Positions 48,881-62,054 of a stretch of DNA of 64,000 nt are shown here, one piece after another. The position numbers and the translations under genes are program-made. Every line of letters begins with the position of its first letter. The first letter of the stretch is position 1. The notes beneath the pieces are model-generated. The model had not been told where the DNA came from. It saw nothing but the letters and a program-made list of their open reading frames with translations, and did no database searches. The stretch is from Beroe forskalii (Eukaryota; Ctenophora; Nuda; Beroida; Beroidae), in contig WFMF01000049.1 of assembly GCA_011033025.1 (NCBI GenBank), positions 186,001 through 250,000 on the forward strand, read 5' to 3'.

Positions 48881-49678
48881 AAACCCTTCAAAATGTGTGT
48901 ATGCGAAACAAATGCTTCGGGAGTTCGGGAAGTTAGTTATGATGAGCCGGAACTGATTCCAATTGATTCCCGTCAGACAATCCTATGACTCCTAGAGGGA
49001 CGGGCCAGTCTCGATAACACTGATCAAGGGATATGCAGATTGCAGAATTACCTTTCTGTTACGCTGACTGTTGTAAAGAATCTCCTGCTGACTCAAAGTC
49101 AAAAGGGCCGTGGCATCGATCAGACTCAGAGCAATTACAAAACCGACATTAAGTGGTGGTGCACTGTGCCGTTTATGAGATGATTTCGAGACAAATTTCG
49201 GCTCAATCCCAAAATTCCAATTTCTGGCACGGCATTTTTTCAGCTAATTTTAGTTGTATCCTTTGGAGTTTGGTTAATCTCAATGGTTTGTTTCGATAAA
49301 TTAATTTGAAAAGTTACATTGATTGGAATAACGTACCTATCTAGATCTTTCAATTACATGTAGCACTTGTCTTGTTAATCATAATGTTATTTTGTTTTGC
49401 TTTTTTAAATAATACCAATAGAATTAGAAGCATTTCAAATTCGTGCCGTCGGCAAAGTTGATTGATTGTTACCCGTTCAGAGCAGTGTGAATTGATGATT
49501 TCATTTTTACACATGTTTGAAAAGGTCGTGTTTTTAAGTTTACTCTCTCGCTTAAATTGTCTATAGCGGCTCGCGCTATACTAACACGAAAGGTAAAGTA
49601 CACACGCTGTTAGTATAGCGCGAGCCGCGCCGTCGCGAGCAGCATCGTGTCGTATTTTGCCCATCCCTAGTCTGCAAC

Positions 49679-50740
49679 CGTACGTGCTGTGCGCCAATAT
49701 TTGACGCGCGCAGCACGAACAGGGCACGTTCGAAGGCATGTAGAAATTACGCAGCAACACTACAGGCGGCATGGCTACGATAAATAATCCTTTGGTTATT
49801 GGTGATCATACTTGTCAATTTAATGATATTTGATCATAGTTCCATCATCCAGCACTGACAACAACATTTACTTTCAATTAAATATTAACGGTGATACAGA
49901 TTCAAAGCCAAATATATAGAATCAAATTCATTAATCATTTCAATTATATGCGATATCATGAACAGAGCTCACCATAACACAAGTTTCACTTACACTCAAC
50001 ATATTTTCAGCGAAAAATAATTATCTAGCACACGCCAAAAATAAATTCAGCAAGATAAACCACAACAAATACGATTGGAATTGAATTTTGGTATGATCGT
50101 ATCATAAACTTAAACTCTTGAAAAGTTAATAAAACTTACTGATTCGATACACATCATTCTTAAACGGAATCATGAAAAGGAGGTACCGGACATCAGACTA
50201 TAGTTCGAAAATCAGACTATAGTTCGGACATCAGACTATAATTCAAGAACATAAGACTATAGTTCGGGGGACACCAGACACCGAGCAGCATTTGGCAGTG
50301 ACAAATGACACCTCGAAGAGAGTGCTGCCAGGGACATTGCAGCAGCTTGCGGGACACCCAACAGCAGTGACACCAAACTGAGTGCTGCCAGGAAAACTGA
50401 AACTCTGAAATACAAAAATTGGAAGTTATATTGCAAGTATGATCTGCAGGAGGCTATGTAACTATGTAGGAAAAGATGACACAAGTTAGAAAACTGTGAC
50501 ATCACAAATACTCATCGAAAGTTTTTGCAATTTCATGGCTTTAGAATATATCAAAGGCACCAATAGGAATTGCTCACGATATTTTGATTGCCTTCACAAT
50601 TGTTAAGTTGTAGTATAGCGAATTCAAAGCTGCTCTGACCATGAAGTCTATCCACCTAGGTCGGCTTGATGTCATACCGGTAGTTCCGTAAATTGTGTAG
50701 TACTCGACTCAGCCCCTTATTCTTCTACGTTAAGAAAGCC
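49679..50740. other. No gene seen; 21-bp tandem repeat near 50,190-50,265
   Basis: Four imperfect units of CAGACTATAGTTCGxxxxxAT (period about 21 bp) lie at 50,190-50,265. A stretch at 50,570-50,626 (GAATTGCTCACGATATTTT to GTAGTATAGCG) is repeated in inverse orientation at about 56,305-56,376, so the palindromic element sits between the arms of an older inverted repeat. Confidence 0.6.
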
Positions 50741-51982
50741 TAATATACTGGGCCCCCAGGGGCGTTCACCGGCAAAGTGTGCCCCCGGCCATTTTATGAT
50801 TGGATCGTGCAGATGAGACCTAGAACTAAAAAATAAGCTGGGGTTATTTTAGTCAGATCATATTTTGGGCGTGGCCGGCCACGCCCTTTTTCGGAAATCT
50901 GTATCTTGGCCCAGGAAGGTCGTAGAGACTTCGTTTTGGGCTTAAAAAGAACCGCAATGGCCATGTTTATATTAGACTTGTTAATAAACATATGCTCTAA
51001 AATGCTCAGGAACCGAGTTATAGGCCAAAAACTGATTTGAGGAGACACGAGGGTTTAAATTTTTTACGATTTTTCATAACTCCGGCCAGGAAGGTCGTAG
51101 CAACTTCGTTTGGGCTCAAAAAGAAGCGCAATGGCCATGTTTATATACGGCTTGTGAATAAACATATGTCTTAAAATGCTCACAAAACAAGTTATGAGCA
51201 AAAAACTGATTTTTGACAATTTGCGCTGCGCTATATTTGGACATATATGTATCAATCATTCAAATTTTCACGTAAAATCGCTAATCAGCCCATTTCAGGG
51301 GTTCTTCCATCATCTGTTGTGCCGCAAATGGGATCATCAGACATTTTACGACCTCTTCCAAGCTTCAATTCATCCTCAAATGTTGGCCAAGGCCCATTTT
51401 GAGCGAAGCGCACAGGCATAAATTGGTCACATATCAGCTTAGATTGACCTTATCTCAGCTCTGCTGCTTCAATAAGTTTATCTGAATATATGAATGGCAG
51501 TTTATATAGATTTAAAAATGGTTTTAATGCTCTACCCCATGCCAACACCATGATAATCTTCACTTCATCAATACAATTATGCTACCCAATTATGCTACCC
51601 ATTGGGTTCAAATTGGCTATACAGAATATTCCAATGAGTAACAATGTGAAAAACGCGAATATTGCTATAAATAATTGGTTTAATGGTTGGTATTTAGACT
51701 ACTGCTTGGCAAATGGGGGAAGATTCTGACAGGTCATAGGATGCAGTCAGCTTGTTAGGCATGACTGGCTTCCTTCACTGCTGCACATTACAGGTTGATC
51801 ACAGCCAGTACAGTGGTACATGGGCCATAGGATACCGACTTACAACTGTCACAATTCGCATGGATGCCTGAGCTAATCCAGTGAAAAGCATTTCAGTTCA
51901 GTGGCTTGATGACCTCACTACTGACTTGTTGTCTTAACAATGACAGTCCGGTTGTTAGACAGCTGGTTGTTAGGAAGTCATT

Positions 51983-52255
51983 ATGTTTTGCTGCTTCCTT
52001 AACTGCTGCACAATGCAGTTTGATTCAACTTCATCTCTGTCCAACGAAGGTCCCCATTATTCTCGCCCATCTGGCATGAGTTTAACATGGAATCTCCAAA
52101 TAGACTGCAGATTTTGGAACCCACTAGCATTGATTAAATATACTCGTTATGCTGGTATGTTAAATACTGCCAGAAGACAGAAGGGAAACAATAATAATGA
52201 AATTTCAACTTGGGGTGAACACCAGTTAAGCAGTTATATTCGAGAATCGAGGTAG
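51983..52255 (+). CDS. Unrecognised 90-codon ORF in left palindrome arm
   Basis: The frame begins MFCCFLNCCTMQF and ends SSYIRESR. It contains a short Cys-rich start but no motif I recognise. It is preserved in the inverted arm (53,929-53,654), but the arms are so alike that this need not reflect selection. It may be chance. Confidence 0.15.
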   Translation: MFCCFLNCCTMQFDSTSSLSNEGPHYSRPSGMSLTWNLQIDCRFWNPLALIKYTRYAGMLNTARRQKGNNNNEISTWGEHQLSSYIRESR

Positions 52256-53653
52256 CTTTATATTTATGCTCTATTCGGTCCCTTACTGAGATATTGAGTC
52301 TACAAGCCTGTTAGACTGAAATTATGTAAGGAACGAAAATGAAGAAGGTTGTAGAACTACAAGGTGGGAGCCACTACGTACTTGATTGATGGAAGTTTCA
52401 GTGCAGCATGATTATATGATTTGGGTGATGATCAATCTAATAACATGTTGAACATTACTATTTCAGCTGTTCAGTGTTCAATAATAACCAGCCTTCAAAG
52501 TCCAGATACTCAGATAGAAACTTTGATTTCCCATTGAGGAATTTAGGAAAAAACACAAATCAATGGGAAATATCAATGCTTGTTCATTTTCAGTACATGC
52601 ATGTGAATAATAAGACTTTCAATTTAAGTGATCCGATTGCATAGAAATTTAGTATCTTTATAGTCTATATCTTAGTCATATTGGTTACCAATTTGGCTCA
52701 ATCATATCTCCCAAGGAAATGCATAACATAAAACATTGAAATTCATTTGATCAAGAGAAATAGCCAAGTAGCATCATTATTTGAACAGTCCATTGCCATT
52801 GATATTGGGGCCATGATGCCAGTATTTCAAATGTTGTCATTTTTGGAGTACCTACTGGCACCCAAGAACCAATCTTCAGGAATAGTATCCTCTAGTATAC
52901 TATTGCACATACGAGGGCAAGCCAAAATGGCTTTGGAACATACGACTTAGTGGACTATCTTTGAACAGAAATGAAGCTGAATCCAACTACATAGTTCAGC
53001 AGTAAAGAAAACTGCCAAACAACCAGCTGCCTCACTACCAAACTGTGGTTTCTAAATGAAGAAGTGATTCCAACAAGCCCTGGACTGAAAAAAAAAATGA
53101 TTCCAACATGGAATCAAGCCAATCAAGGGTATCTCTGGTATGAATGCACATTGCACAAGGGTATCTCTGGTATGAATGTACATTGTTGCAACTGCTACGA
53201 GCTGTTTTCCTATGAGTGTGTTGACAGTGCTCTTTCCTGAGGTACAGTCACCCCTCATTTGCTCATTTGGAATAACAATCATGTTATGGCGCAGCCAACA
53301 TGGAAATATTGGGGACTATCTAATAATAAATGGTATTATGAGATGGATCATTTAGTATATACCCATTACCTTAGCAATAGTTCATCAATGGCCATATTGT
53401 ATTGAAGATTATCGTGGAGTTGGGATGAGATAGAGCATAAAAACCAAATAGTAATGTTCAACATGTTATTAGATTGATCATCACCCAAATCATATAATCA
53501 TGCTGCACTGAAACTTCCATCAATCAAGTACGTAGTGGCTCCCACCTTGTAGTTCTACAACCTTCTTCATTTTCGTTCCTTACATAATTTCAGTCTAACA
53601 GGCTTGTAGACTCAATATCTCAGTAAGGGACCGAATAGAGCATAAATATAAAG

Positions 53654-53929
53654 CTACCTCGATTCTCGAATATAACTGCTTAACTGGTGTTCACCCCAAG
53701 TTGAAATTTCATTATTATTGTTTCCCTTCTGTCTTCTGGCAGTATTTAACATACCAGCATAACGAGTATATTTAATCAATGCTAGTGGGTTCCAAAATCT
53801 GCAGTCTATTTGGAGATTCCATGTTAAACTCATGCCAGATGGGCGAGAATAATGGGGACCTTCGTTGGACAGAGATGAAGTTGAATCAAACTGCATTGTG
53901 CAGCAGTTAAGGAAGCAGCAAAACAACAT
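53654..53929 (-). CDS. Mirror copy of the unrecognised ORF in right palindrome arm
   Basis: Same protein as at 51,983-52,255 with one extra N-terminal residue. No family assignment; it may be chance. Confidence 0.15.
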   Translation of the reverse strand: MLFCCFLNCCTMQFDSTSSLSNEGPHYSRPSGMSLTWNLQIDCRFWNPLALIKYTRYAGMLNTARRQKGNNNNEISTWGEHQLSSYIRESR

Positions 53930-55419
53930 GACTTCCTAACAACCAGCTGTCTAACAACCGGACTGTCATTGTTAAGACAACAAGTCAGTAGTGAGGTCAT
54001 CAAGCCACTGAACTGAAATGCTTTTCACTGGATTAGCTCAGGCATCCATGCGAATTGTGACAGTTGTAAGTCGGTATCCTATGGCCCATGTACCACTGTA
54101 CTGGCTGTGATCAACCTGTAATGTGCAGCAGTGAAGGAAGCCAGTCATGCCTAACAAGCTGACTGCATCCTATGACCTGTCAGAATCTTCCCCATTTGCC
54201 AAGCAGTAGTCTAAATACCAACCATTAAACCAATTATTTATAGCAATATTCGCGTTTTTCACATTGTTACTCATTGAATATTCTGTATAGCCAATTTGAA
54301 CCCAATGGGTAGCATAATTGGGTAGCATAATTGTATTGATGAAGTGAAGATTATCATGGTGTTGGCATGGGGTAGACATTAAAACCATTTTTAAATCTAT
54401 AAACTGCCATTCATATATTCAGATAAACTTATTGAAGCAGCAGAGCTGAGATAAGGTCAATCTAAGCTGATATGTGACCAATTTATGCCTGTGCGCTTCG
54501 CTCAAAATGGGCCTTGGCCAACATTTGAGGATGAATTGAAGCTTGGAAGAGGTCGTAAAATGTCTGATGATCCCATTTGCGGCACAACAGATGATGGAAG
54601 AACCCCTGAAATGGGCTGATTAGCGATTTTATGTGAAAATTTGAATGATTGATACATATATGTTCAAATATAGCGCAGCGCAAATTGTCAAAAATCAGTT
54701 TTTTGCTCATAACTTGTTTTGTGAGCATTTTAAGACATATGTTTATTCACAAGCCGTATATAAACATGGCCATTGCGCTTCTTTTGAGCCCAAAACGAAG
54801 TTGATACGACCTTCCTGGCCGGAGTTATGAAAAATCGTAAAATTTAAACCCTCGCGTCGCCTCAAATCAGTTTTTGGCCTATAACTCGGTTCCTGAGCAT
54901 TTTAGAGCATATGTTTATTAACAAGTCTAATATAAACATGGCCATTGCGGTTCTTTTAAGCCCAAAACGAAGTCTCTACGACCTTCCTGGGCCAAGATAC
55001 AGATTTCCGAAAAGGGCGTGGCCACGCCCAAAATATGATCTGACTAAAAATAACCCCAGCTAATTTTTTAGTTCTAGGTCTCATCTGCACGATCCAATCA
55101 TAAAATGGCCGGGGGCACACTTTGCCGGTGAACGCCCCTGGGGGCCCAGTATATAAGTCAGGGAGTATAGCAGAAGAGTAAAGATTCGCCTGCGTTTTTC
55201 CACATCGTATTAGAAACCACACATCAGGACGTGCGATAGTCCCACATAGTGTGCCACACAGAAATCAATAACATCATGGACAGAGACGGGACCCTGCATC
55301 ATGAACGTATTACTACACGAGTTGCGAGTAGTTGAAGAAGAGAAGTAGTATTGAAAATTAGAACGCACGCAAAAAATAATTCCTTGGGTTTGAAAATTGC
55401 GCGCAACTAAATAACAAAA

Positions 55420-56100
55420 TGTTTACTTATGACATCTACATGCCTTTAAAATATCATGGTAAATTGCATCGAAGGTTGTTAGCTATCCTTTCTGGCAATG
55501 GTGGGCTGTATGGTGTCACTTAGTTGTCTATTTTTTGCATGAAATGCTGGTTATTTTAAAAACTTTTTGTACATAGAAGTTTTAAAAAACCTGCATTTCA
55601 TACAAAATTTTTTGACCTATTATATACATTGTATATTGTATATTGTATACATTGTATATTGGGAAAGGCTCTCCCAATTGAAGCTCGTGCCACTGCAGCG
55701 TAGACGGGAGACATATGTCATTCTGACGATGTGGAAGATTATCCACAATGTAGTCCCGAATTCCTGTGACACTTCATCCTTGCGGTACAAGGACCTAAGT
55801 TATGGAATAGGGTACCTAGCCATGTGAAAGCTGCAGAAACTTTCGACACGTTTCTCTGATACCGGACGAGCCTTCGTTCGCTGGGTACAGCTGCAGCTGG
55901 TCCAACTCTGATAGACCACTCACCAACGCGGTGGTCGGAACTCTGATGGCACTTCCAACTCAACGGATAAAATTTACCAAGTTAGTTAGTTAAGTGTACA
56001 TTGCAGCCCACCATTGCCAGACAGGATAGCTAAGAATCTTCGATGCAATGTACCAAGACTCAAAGATATTTAAAATGTACATTGAGGTCATAATTAAAGA
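55420..56100. repeat. Inverted repeat interrupted by a LINE tail
   Basis: The left arm around 55,459-55,508 (TTGCATCGAAGGTTGTTAGC ... GGCAATGGTGGGCTG) pairs with the right arm around 56,004-56,054. Weaker pairing extends outward to about 55,420 and 56,100. A LINE fragment lies between the arms. Confidence 0.65.
55650..55995 (+). pseudogene. LINE 3' fragment with (TTAG)n tail
   Basis: Frame pieces read ERLSQLKLVPLQRRRETYVI, TMWKIIHNVVPNS and, after a frame change, FSDTGRAFVRWVQ. The first matches the 'RL..L.L.SL..RR......I...KI' part of non-LTR reverse-transcriptase C-termini. The sequence ends in AAGTTAGTTAGTTAAG, a short tandem 3' tail typical of CR1/L2-type LINEs. Strongly 5'-truncated and broken. 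Confidence 0.65.
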
Positions 56101-57096
56101 TTTTGCTGCAAAACCTGCGAACGATTAGCATGATAACAATCTTATCTGCCAATGATGCACTCACATTTGTGCCAGGCACTCTTTGTGAACCCATCGCACA
56201 TCTTGATGTGTGGTTATTGAAACAATGTCGAACAAAAATGCCTGAGAAACGCAACGTAAAAATACTTTGTGTGGCATATTGGCATGAAATAAGGTCTTCG
56301 CTTCTTTACTCTTCCGCTATACTACGACTCAAAAGTTGTGAAATGTGAAGGCAATAAAATATCGTGAGCAATTCATATATAAACTGCTTAGTGCTTAATG
56401 ATTTTTCATATGATAAGTCACTCCCTGCAGATTTCTATGAAATTTAGAGGTACATAGAGCATAGGTAATGGGTATTCATCATTATCAAGTCAATGCTTCA
56501 ATGAATAGTCTTACACAATCATGTGATCCAAATCTTATAGATACACTAAAGTTGATTATACCTCAAGCACAAAATTGAAATGCGATTACTTTTCAATCTG
56601 CAATCAGAATAAAAGAATTAATCACCTGTTGAAAATGGAGCCGTGATCCGAGCTAAAACAGCATGCAACAGGAGTGATTGCAGCAGGTGGGCGAGCAGTC
56701 TGAGGTCACATTATGCCGCTTACGGCTTTTCGTGGTTTTATGCTGGTCGATGGAAAACCCGTAAGTATTCTCTCTACGAGAACTGCCTAAAACCTGAAAA
56801 GGGAAGATGATCGTTAATATTCAATCGAGTATGGCCCTGATCGAGATCTTCCCCAATCCATTTGGGCTAATTTGTGGGTCCCATTTTGACATACTTTCAC
56901 AGGAAAATCAAACGAGGTTGGCCAAACAGGATGAGGCCACACCCACAAAATGGGCGCGGAATGGTGAAGTTTGGTGTTAGTACACCAATCTACAGGCAAT
57001 AGCGAGTATCTATGCAAAAAATTTCATGGAAATCGACTAAAATGAAAACTCTACAGACTTTAGAATTTTAGGGTCCCATTTGCCCCATCGCTCCCC
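56101..57096. mobile_element. Right end of a TA-targeting element (left end not found)
   Basis: The sequence up to 57,096 ends ATTTGCCCCATCGCTCCCC before TA (57,097-57,098). Read inward this is GGGGAGCGATGGGGCAAATG, nearly the same as the left TIR at 38,914. In copies 1 and 2 the flanking long-repeat sequence reads uninterrupted through TA (for example 48,132-48,133), which shows the insertion point. I could not find a matching left end, so the start given here is only nominal. Confidence 0.6.
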
Positions 57097-57773
57097 TACA
57101 TAAAGCATAGTATACACTAATACACTCTTACACATAAAAGTACACATGCGCTGCACTGCTAAATGTTGACATTAAATACTCTCTATTACTTTTTTGTCCC
57201 AAATTTGCTAGTAAAAAGGTGTTGTTGCAGTTCTGTCCCATTTTAATGATATTTGCAGGCAAAAAATAACCAGAGAATCGGTGCCTCGACAATAAAATTG
57301 GGTGGCAGCTACTCAGCGCTGGTTTGTGCTATGCTGAACATGCTCACGACGGGTTTTACCTTTTTGACATCGGTTCACGACGGGTTTTTAAACAGGTTTT
57401 ATACGGGTTTCTGACAGGTCTTATTAAAGATATTATTCGGGCAAAGAATGGGGTACGGTTCGGTAATCATTTCTGCGGTGAGTTTGAGCCGCATATAAGT
57501 ATTATATAATATATACTGATGTGCAGATAGTTATAGTCGAACAGTTTACACAAGACACACCCTGTACAAAACAAGCACACATTACCTTATATGGCAATAA
57601 GCAAAATGCTTGTTTACACATTACAAAAAAGCGTATAACTGCGCTGTTTTTTGAGCAATCTTGATAAAACTTTCAGGATATTACGGGCAACATATGAATA
57701 ATTTGATCCTGGAGTAGCTAACATTTGTGAATTTCAGGAACGGGGATATGTGCATAATTCTGCCATTTTTTTG

Positions 57774-57869
57774 GGCTAAAAAATGGGTGGACTTAACAGT
57801 AACTCCGCAGCGGGTCCACCGGGTCCGCAGCTGGTCCGCAGCGGAGTTCAGTCCACCCATTTTTTAGCC
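57774..57869. mobile_element. 96-bp MITE (copy 3, inverted)
   Basis: Same 96-bp element with intact 20-bp TIRs. The left flank has gained one T in its homopolymer relative to the other copies. Confidence 0.85.
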
Positions 57870-59612
57870 ATTTTTTGAGCTATAATTCCTGTCCTCCTGT
57901 GCAGTGTGCATGTTTTTCAAAAATGTCGTAAGAAATATTGGGGCTTATATACAAGAGGGGGGGGGGGTGAATTTGAATCGAAAGGTTCAAAATAAGAAAG
58001 CTGTGAGAATGTCTGGCCTCAATGGTTTGCTGATAAAAGACATTATTATTATTTATTAACATAGATCTGACAAAAAGAGCGTGATTCTGGGAAAACAGCT
58101 GTCAAAGCTTTTAGATTTCTGCTTGATAAATGTAAAATTATAACAAAAGATATGCATTTTCATTTGATTCATTTCTTTATTTTTCAAAATTTTCAAATTT
58201 CTTTCAACGGGGTGGGTTCTAACTGTCCCCCACTATTATAGTGAAAATCCAAAAACCTGCAATCATCCCCCCTCGTCTATTCGAGACTAAAGTGTAACAC
58301 GTTAGAAAATGCGTGTTGTACAGGACACTATACTATTAATTTTTGAATGTCTCAAGATAAGTAGGTGCCCGAGATATTTTCCTGTCATAAATCCTTGGGT
58401 TGGAACATCAATTCAGCCGTCAATTTTCAGGAAAATTACGGGATGGCCATATTTCGAAATTCTGGGGGTGAAGTGGCCAAAACGGGATTTTCAAGATTCA
58501 GATTTCACTTTCAGGGGTAACTCGCATCAAGACATCAAGGGAAGTGACAAAAATATATTGAAGCTATGGTTCCAAGTCTACTGTGATCACTGATTAAGTG
58601 ATTACAGTATCGTGTTATGTAGTTGGACCATCTCCTAACTACTTCTTACGAAAATTGCAGTCATATTCCATCCTACTCTTAAGAAGCAGCAAGGAATTTA
58701 TGGCTGAAAACTGAAAATTATTGTCGAATACGACTTGGTGGGAGAGTTGATGAAAGACCGATAGAGGGGAAGCTGAACAGTTCCGACACTGGAACATATT
58801 CTGGGAAACTTGACATGAGCAACCGTGAGATTTTTAGATTTTTAGGACAGATATACAATATACATATATACCAGCTCTCTATGATATATTGAGTGCTATG
58901 AGCATTGAGAACCTAAAATCTTGAAAGCTCACATGTTATAAGCGAAGCCTTTTCTTTATCTTGAGAAGCAGTGTTTTTGCTGGCAGCCTGCCTCATGTCG
59001 CATAACATCACAATCCCGTTACCGAAAAGTTGAAATTACTTTTCAGTCGCTGTTCTGAAGAAAGGGAACATTACACTCCAATATTTCATCTACAATTACA
59101 CTGTTACACCTACAATTACACTGTTACACAAATAGCCAGATACATAAAACACGCCGTGACGTTTCTAAATTGATTGAGCCTATTGAAATAAAAATCGGTA
59201 CCACACGCACACATATTGATATGTTGCTTGAAAATCTGATGATATGATTTAAATGCCTTAACAGGCATTGAATGTCTAATTTACCTTATAACTGAACGAT
59301 GCTATAAATCCCATGATGTCCATATTATGATCCTGATGCTCGCACTGTAGTCGGTATTCTCGTTTGAGTGTTGCAACTTCACGAACTAAGCACTTTAGTG
59401 AAGTTCAAAGTAGACTCGAAGAGCACTGAAAAGGTAAACCTGTCATAGCCAGATTTAAGTTGGCACAATAAGTATTGGCCGACTACTTAGTCGCTCTTGA
59501 TTTCAAGTCAAAGACTACGTCATTGAGTCATTGAGGGGCTCCGTGCCTCTCCCCCGCTGGGGCTGCGCCCCAGACCCCCTGATGCCACCGGCCAGATGGC
59601 TGCTTATAGTCT

Positions 59613-59717
59613 GTGAAAGGGATGAAAGAGGGGCGATGGCGTGAGGTTAGGGACTGGTTTTTCCTGTCACAGTCCCTAACCTCACGCCATCACCCCTCCC
59701 TCTTTCATTCCTTTCAC
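59613..59717. repeat. Long hairpin (copy 3)
   Basis: Equivalent of 24,279-24,385 with small indels in the G/C runs; the stem still pairs. Confidence 0.75.
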
Positions 59718-59779
59718 TATTCAACTCAATTTCAAACTTCATTATGTAACGTGCCTACACGTCCAATTTACCCAGCCAA

Positions 59780-61030
59780 TACTTAATGCGCCGACTTGAA
59801 AAAATGCTTCTCACAGAGGATAAGCTGTCTGTTATTTTCACTCTCAGGCGAAACTGACAGTAACAGATAAGTATAACAGATTAATCTGTACAGCACACAT
59901 AGATTTGGAACTTGGTATGTCATTTACGATGCAAAATTCCTTGTGTTGAAAATATGAAAGGGTAGATGTTCTGGAATTTACCTTCCGAAGATGTCATAAG
60001 GGGTTACGCCGGTGGAGTTGAGAGGAAGTTCCAGTAGGGAAGGATGGAGTGATGAGGCCACAACTGGGGATACGAAAGAGTAACGGGTAACCTTAGGGAC
60101 TTTCCAGTTTCCATGTCTGGATGAATCGCATCTCAATAAAGAGGAGAAAGAAGAGAGTACCAAACATGGGTTTGTCTTCAGTTCTGGCTTCATGTAGTAC
60201 TGGTTAGGGGTCAGTATCTACACAGCATGGGTTTCACACCAGGACTAAGGCACGTCTGCAATATTCCCTGCTCCATTTTCAGATAATGTTCAGGATGGTT
60301 ATGTAGAACACCTATACCCTATTCGCTTCATGAATCATGTCTAACTTTGGTGGTACAATTAAGGTGCCCAGAAGCCCAAGCGTCTTAAATTTTGTCCCAG
60401 AGGTCACAGTGACATCCTTGCAGCCTGCAAAGGGAGCCCTGCTTTCACCAACTAGAGCATGACCTAGAGATACATCTTTTGGTGTATTTACATTGTTTTG
60501 TGAAAAGTTCCATTGAGCTGTTTATGCCCCTTTATCCGACTTCCACGGTGAAAAAGAATATATTACTTAGTGTTCCGGTTTTGGTTGACTTCTTCACCAT
60601 CCATTCTGCGATACAGGATGCAGAGGATAAGTAAAACAAACAAGATTCACTATCGAGACTGTAGACAGAAGACACATATATCGTGGCGTTGGAACTGTAT
60701 GTTATCTCAGGTGGAATCTCGTATTGCTCATCCCTCTTATCACTGAGGAATTCTCCATCCTGGAACTGAGCATGCCCCTACCATTGGCATGGCGTCTGAG
60801 GGGTTTCCTTCTTTCCAGCAGTTTCAAATGATTCTTTTAGTTTTTATTGTTCTCCCGCTTGTTCTTACATTTTCCTATTTGACTTCCTGCTGATTTCGAT
60901 CCATTTCAATTTGACAATTAAGACAAATATGCTGTCATGCCTCCTGTGACCTGTCATATTCGCTCTGTTGTAGTGCTATAAAAATGTGGACTTGAGAGCA
61001 ATATTTCCAGCCCCGGAGATGATATTCGGC
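59780..61030 (-). pseudogene. Decayed coding patch (copy 3)
   Basis: Inverted copy of the broken frames at 23,040-24,230. The 71-codon stretch at 59,978-60,193 is kept. The upstream stretch corresponding to 44,550-44,738 has changes. Unknown family. Confidence 0.4.
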
Positions 61031-61640
61031 TGCAGCAGTCTTCTTAGTTTATTACATGAATCCTATTGAAATACAGGGGTTAATAAGTAATAAGAATCAG
61101 ATAACTTTTCATCATTATATTATGGCGAGGGGAGTTTGGGGCCGGTTGTCGGGACAATTGGGAAAACTGGGGTATTTAAAGAAATGAAAAAACGACCAAA
61201 AATCAGAAACTTTTAAATTGATCCAAGTTTTATTTCATTATTCGAATACTTAGGTTGCATGATTGCAGCGTTTTACTTTTAGGGTCTTAACCGCAAAATC
61301 TATGAAAGGATAATGAACGTGGCATTTTCAACGCAGCAACAGCCGCTTATTCACATTTTAACTTTCGCGCCATTAAACAGACATGAAGTAACATTGCAGC
61401 GGATGATGCGTAGAAACTGCCATGTTTTTTCTTATATGATTCGATCCTTGTCCATAGGGCCGGCAAAAAAGGGCCGGTAATATAGAGGTATATGATGCTG
61501 CATAGTCAGTTACCACGCGACAAGAAGAGACTTTCTTCTTTTCGCCGCGCACATCGTGGTGAATATCTGCAATACAGGCGAACGAAGTGGGCGCTAAATT
61601 CAAACACATTCTGGCCCTTTACAGGAAACAGCACACCAAT

Positions 61641-62054
61641 TTACCTTATTGGCCTTTTTTTTAGCCGGCCTTTTTTAACCGGCCCTTTTTATCGGTCCTT
61701 CTCAAACCGGCCCTATGGACAAAAATCGAATTATTTTTGACCGTTTTAGCCGGCCCCTTGGACAAAAAATTTTCTAGTGGTCACCGGACCAAGGATTTTA
61801 TGCTCTAAAATGGCCATTAAAACCATTAGAAAAATTTAAAGTTAATAAATTGCACCAAAAGACCCAAATCCTGATCTGATATGATGATTTAGGTCATTAT
61901 CGTGTTACATAATGACGTTCAAGAGAATTTAACACTGTATAAGTCAAGTCATAAAAGTTTAATTCGACCTTAATTAACTGGCCTTTAATTTGGACAACAA
62001 TCCTTAAGTCATTTTTGTCCTTAAGGGCCAGTTAAATAAAGGCCAATAAGGTAA
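61641..62054. mobile_element. MITE-like element, TTACCTTATTGGCC ends (copy 3)
   Basis: Inverted copy of 22,064-22,461 and 43,159-43,572; TIR words are intact at both ends. Confidence 0.6.

Larger units (their letters stand above)
37280..49678 (+). repeat. Long repeat, copy 2 (about 8.9 kb plus a 3.5-kb insertion)
   Basis: Same order as copy 1 without the 3.2-kb element. A nested transposon is inserted at 38,914-42,412. It keeps a 114-bp block after GCCGAATAT (about 44,187-44,310) and a CATGTCAAGTTTCCCAGAAT insert near 46,420 that copy 3 also has, so copies 2 and 3 are closer to each other than to copy 1. It has lost about 110 bp just right of the transposon (the ATATGGAGCGAAAACTC block of copy 1). 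Its right edge (31,738 equivalent) is at 49,678. Confidence 0.9.
50744..55153. mobile_element. 4.4-kb palindromic (foldback) element
   Basis: The left arm 50,744-52,463 (1,720 bp) and right arm 53,446-55,153 (1,708 bp) are near-perfect reverse complements, separated by a 982-bp spacer. The ends read TATACTGGGCCCCCAGGGGC on both sides and are flanked by TAA (50,741-50,743 and 55,154-55,156), compatible with a 3-bp TWA duplication. Each arm contains a diverged direct repeat of about 165 bp (AGGAAGGTCGTAG near 50,919 and 51,088 on the left). Each arm also holds a 90- to 91-codon open frame that is mirrored in the other arm (51,983-52,255 plus; 53,654-53,929 minus; starts FCCFLNCCTMQF) and unrecognised. 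The spacer has a direct repeat GGTATCTCTGGTATGAATG near 53,127 and 53,159. Superfamily not established. Confidence 0.85.
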
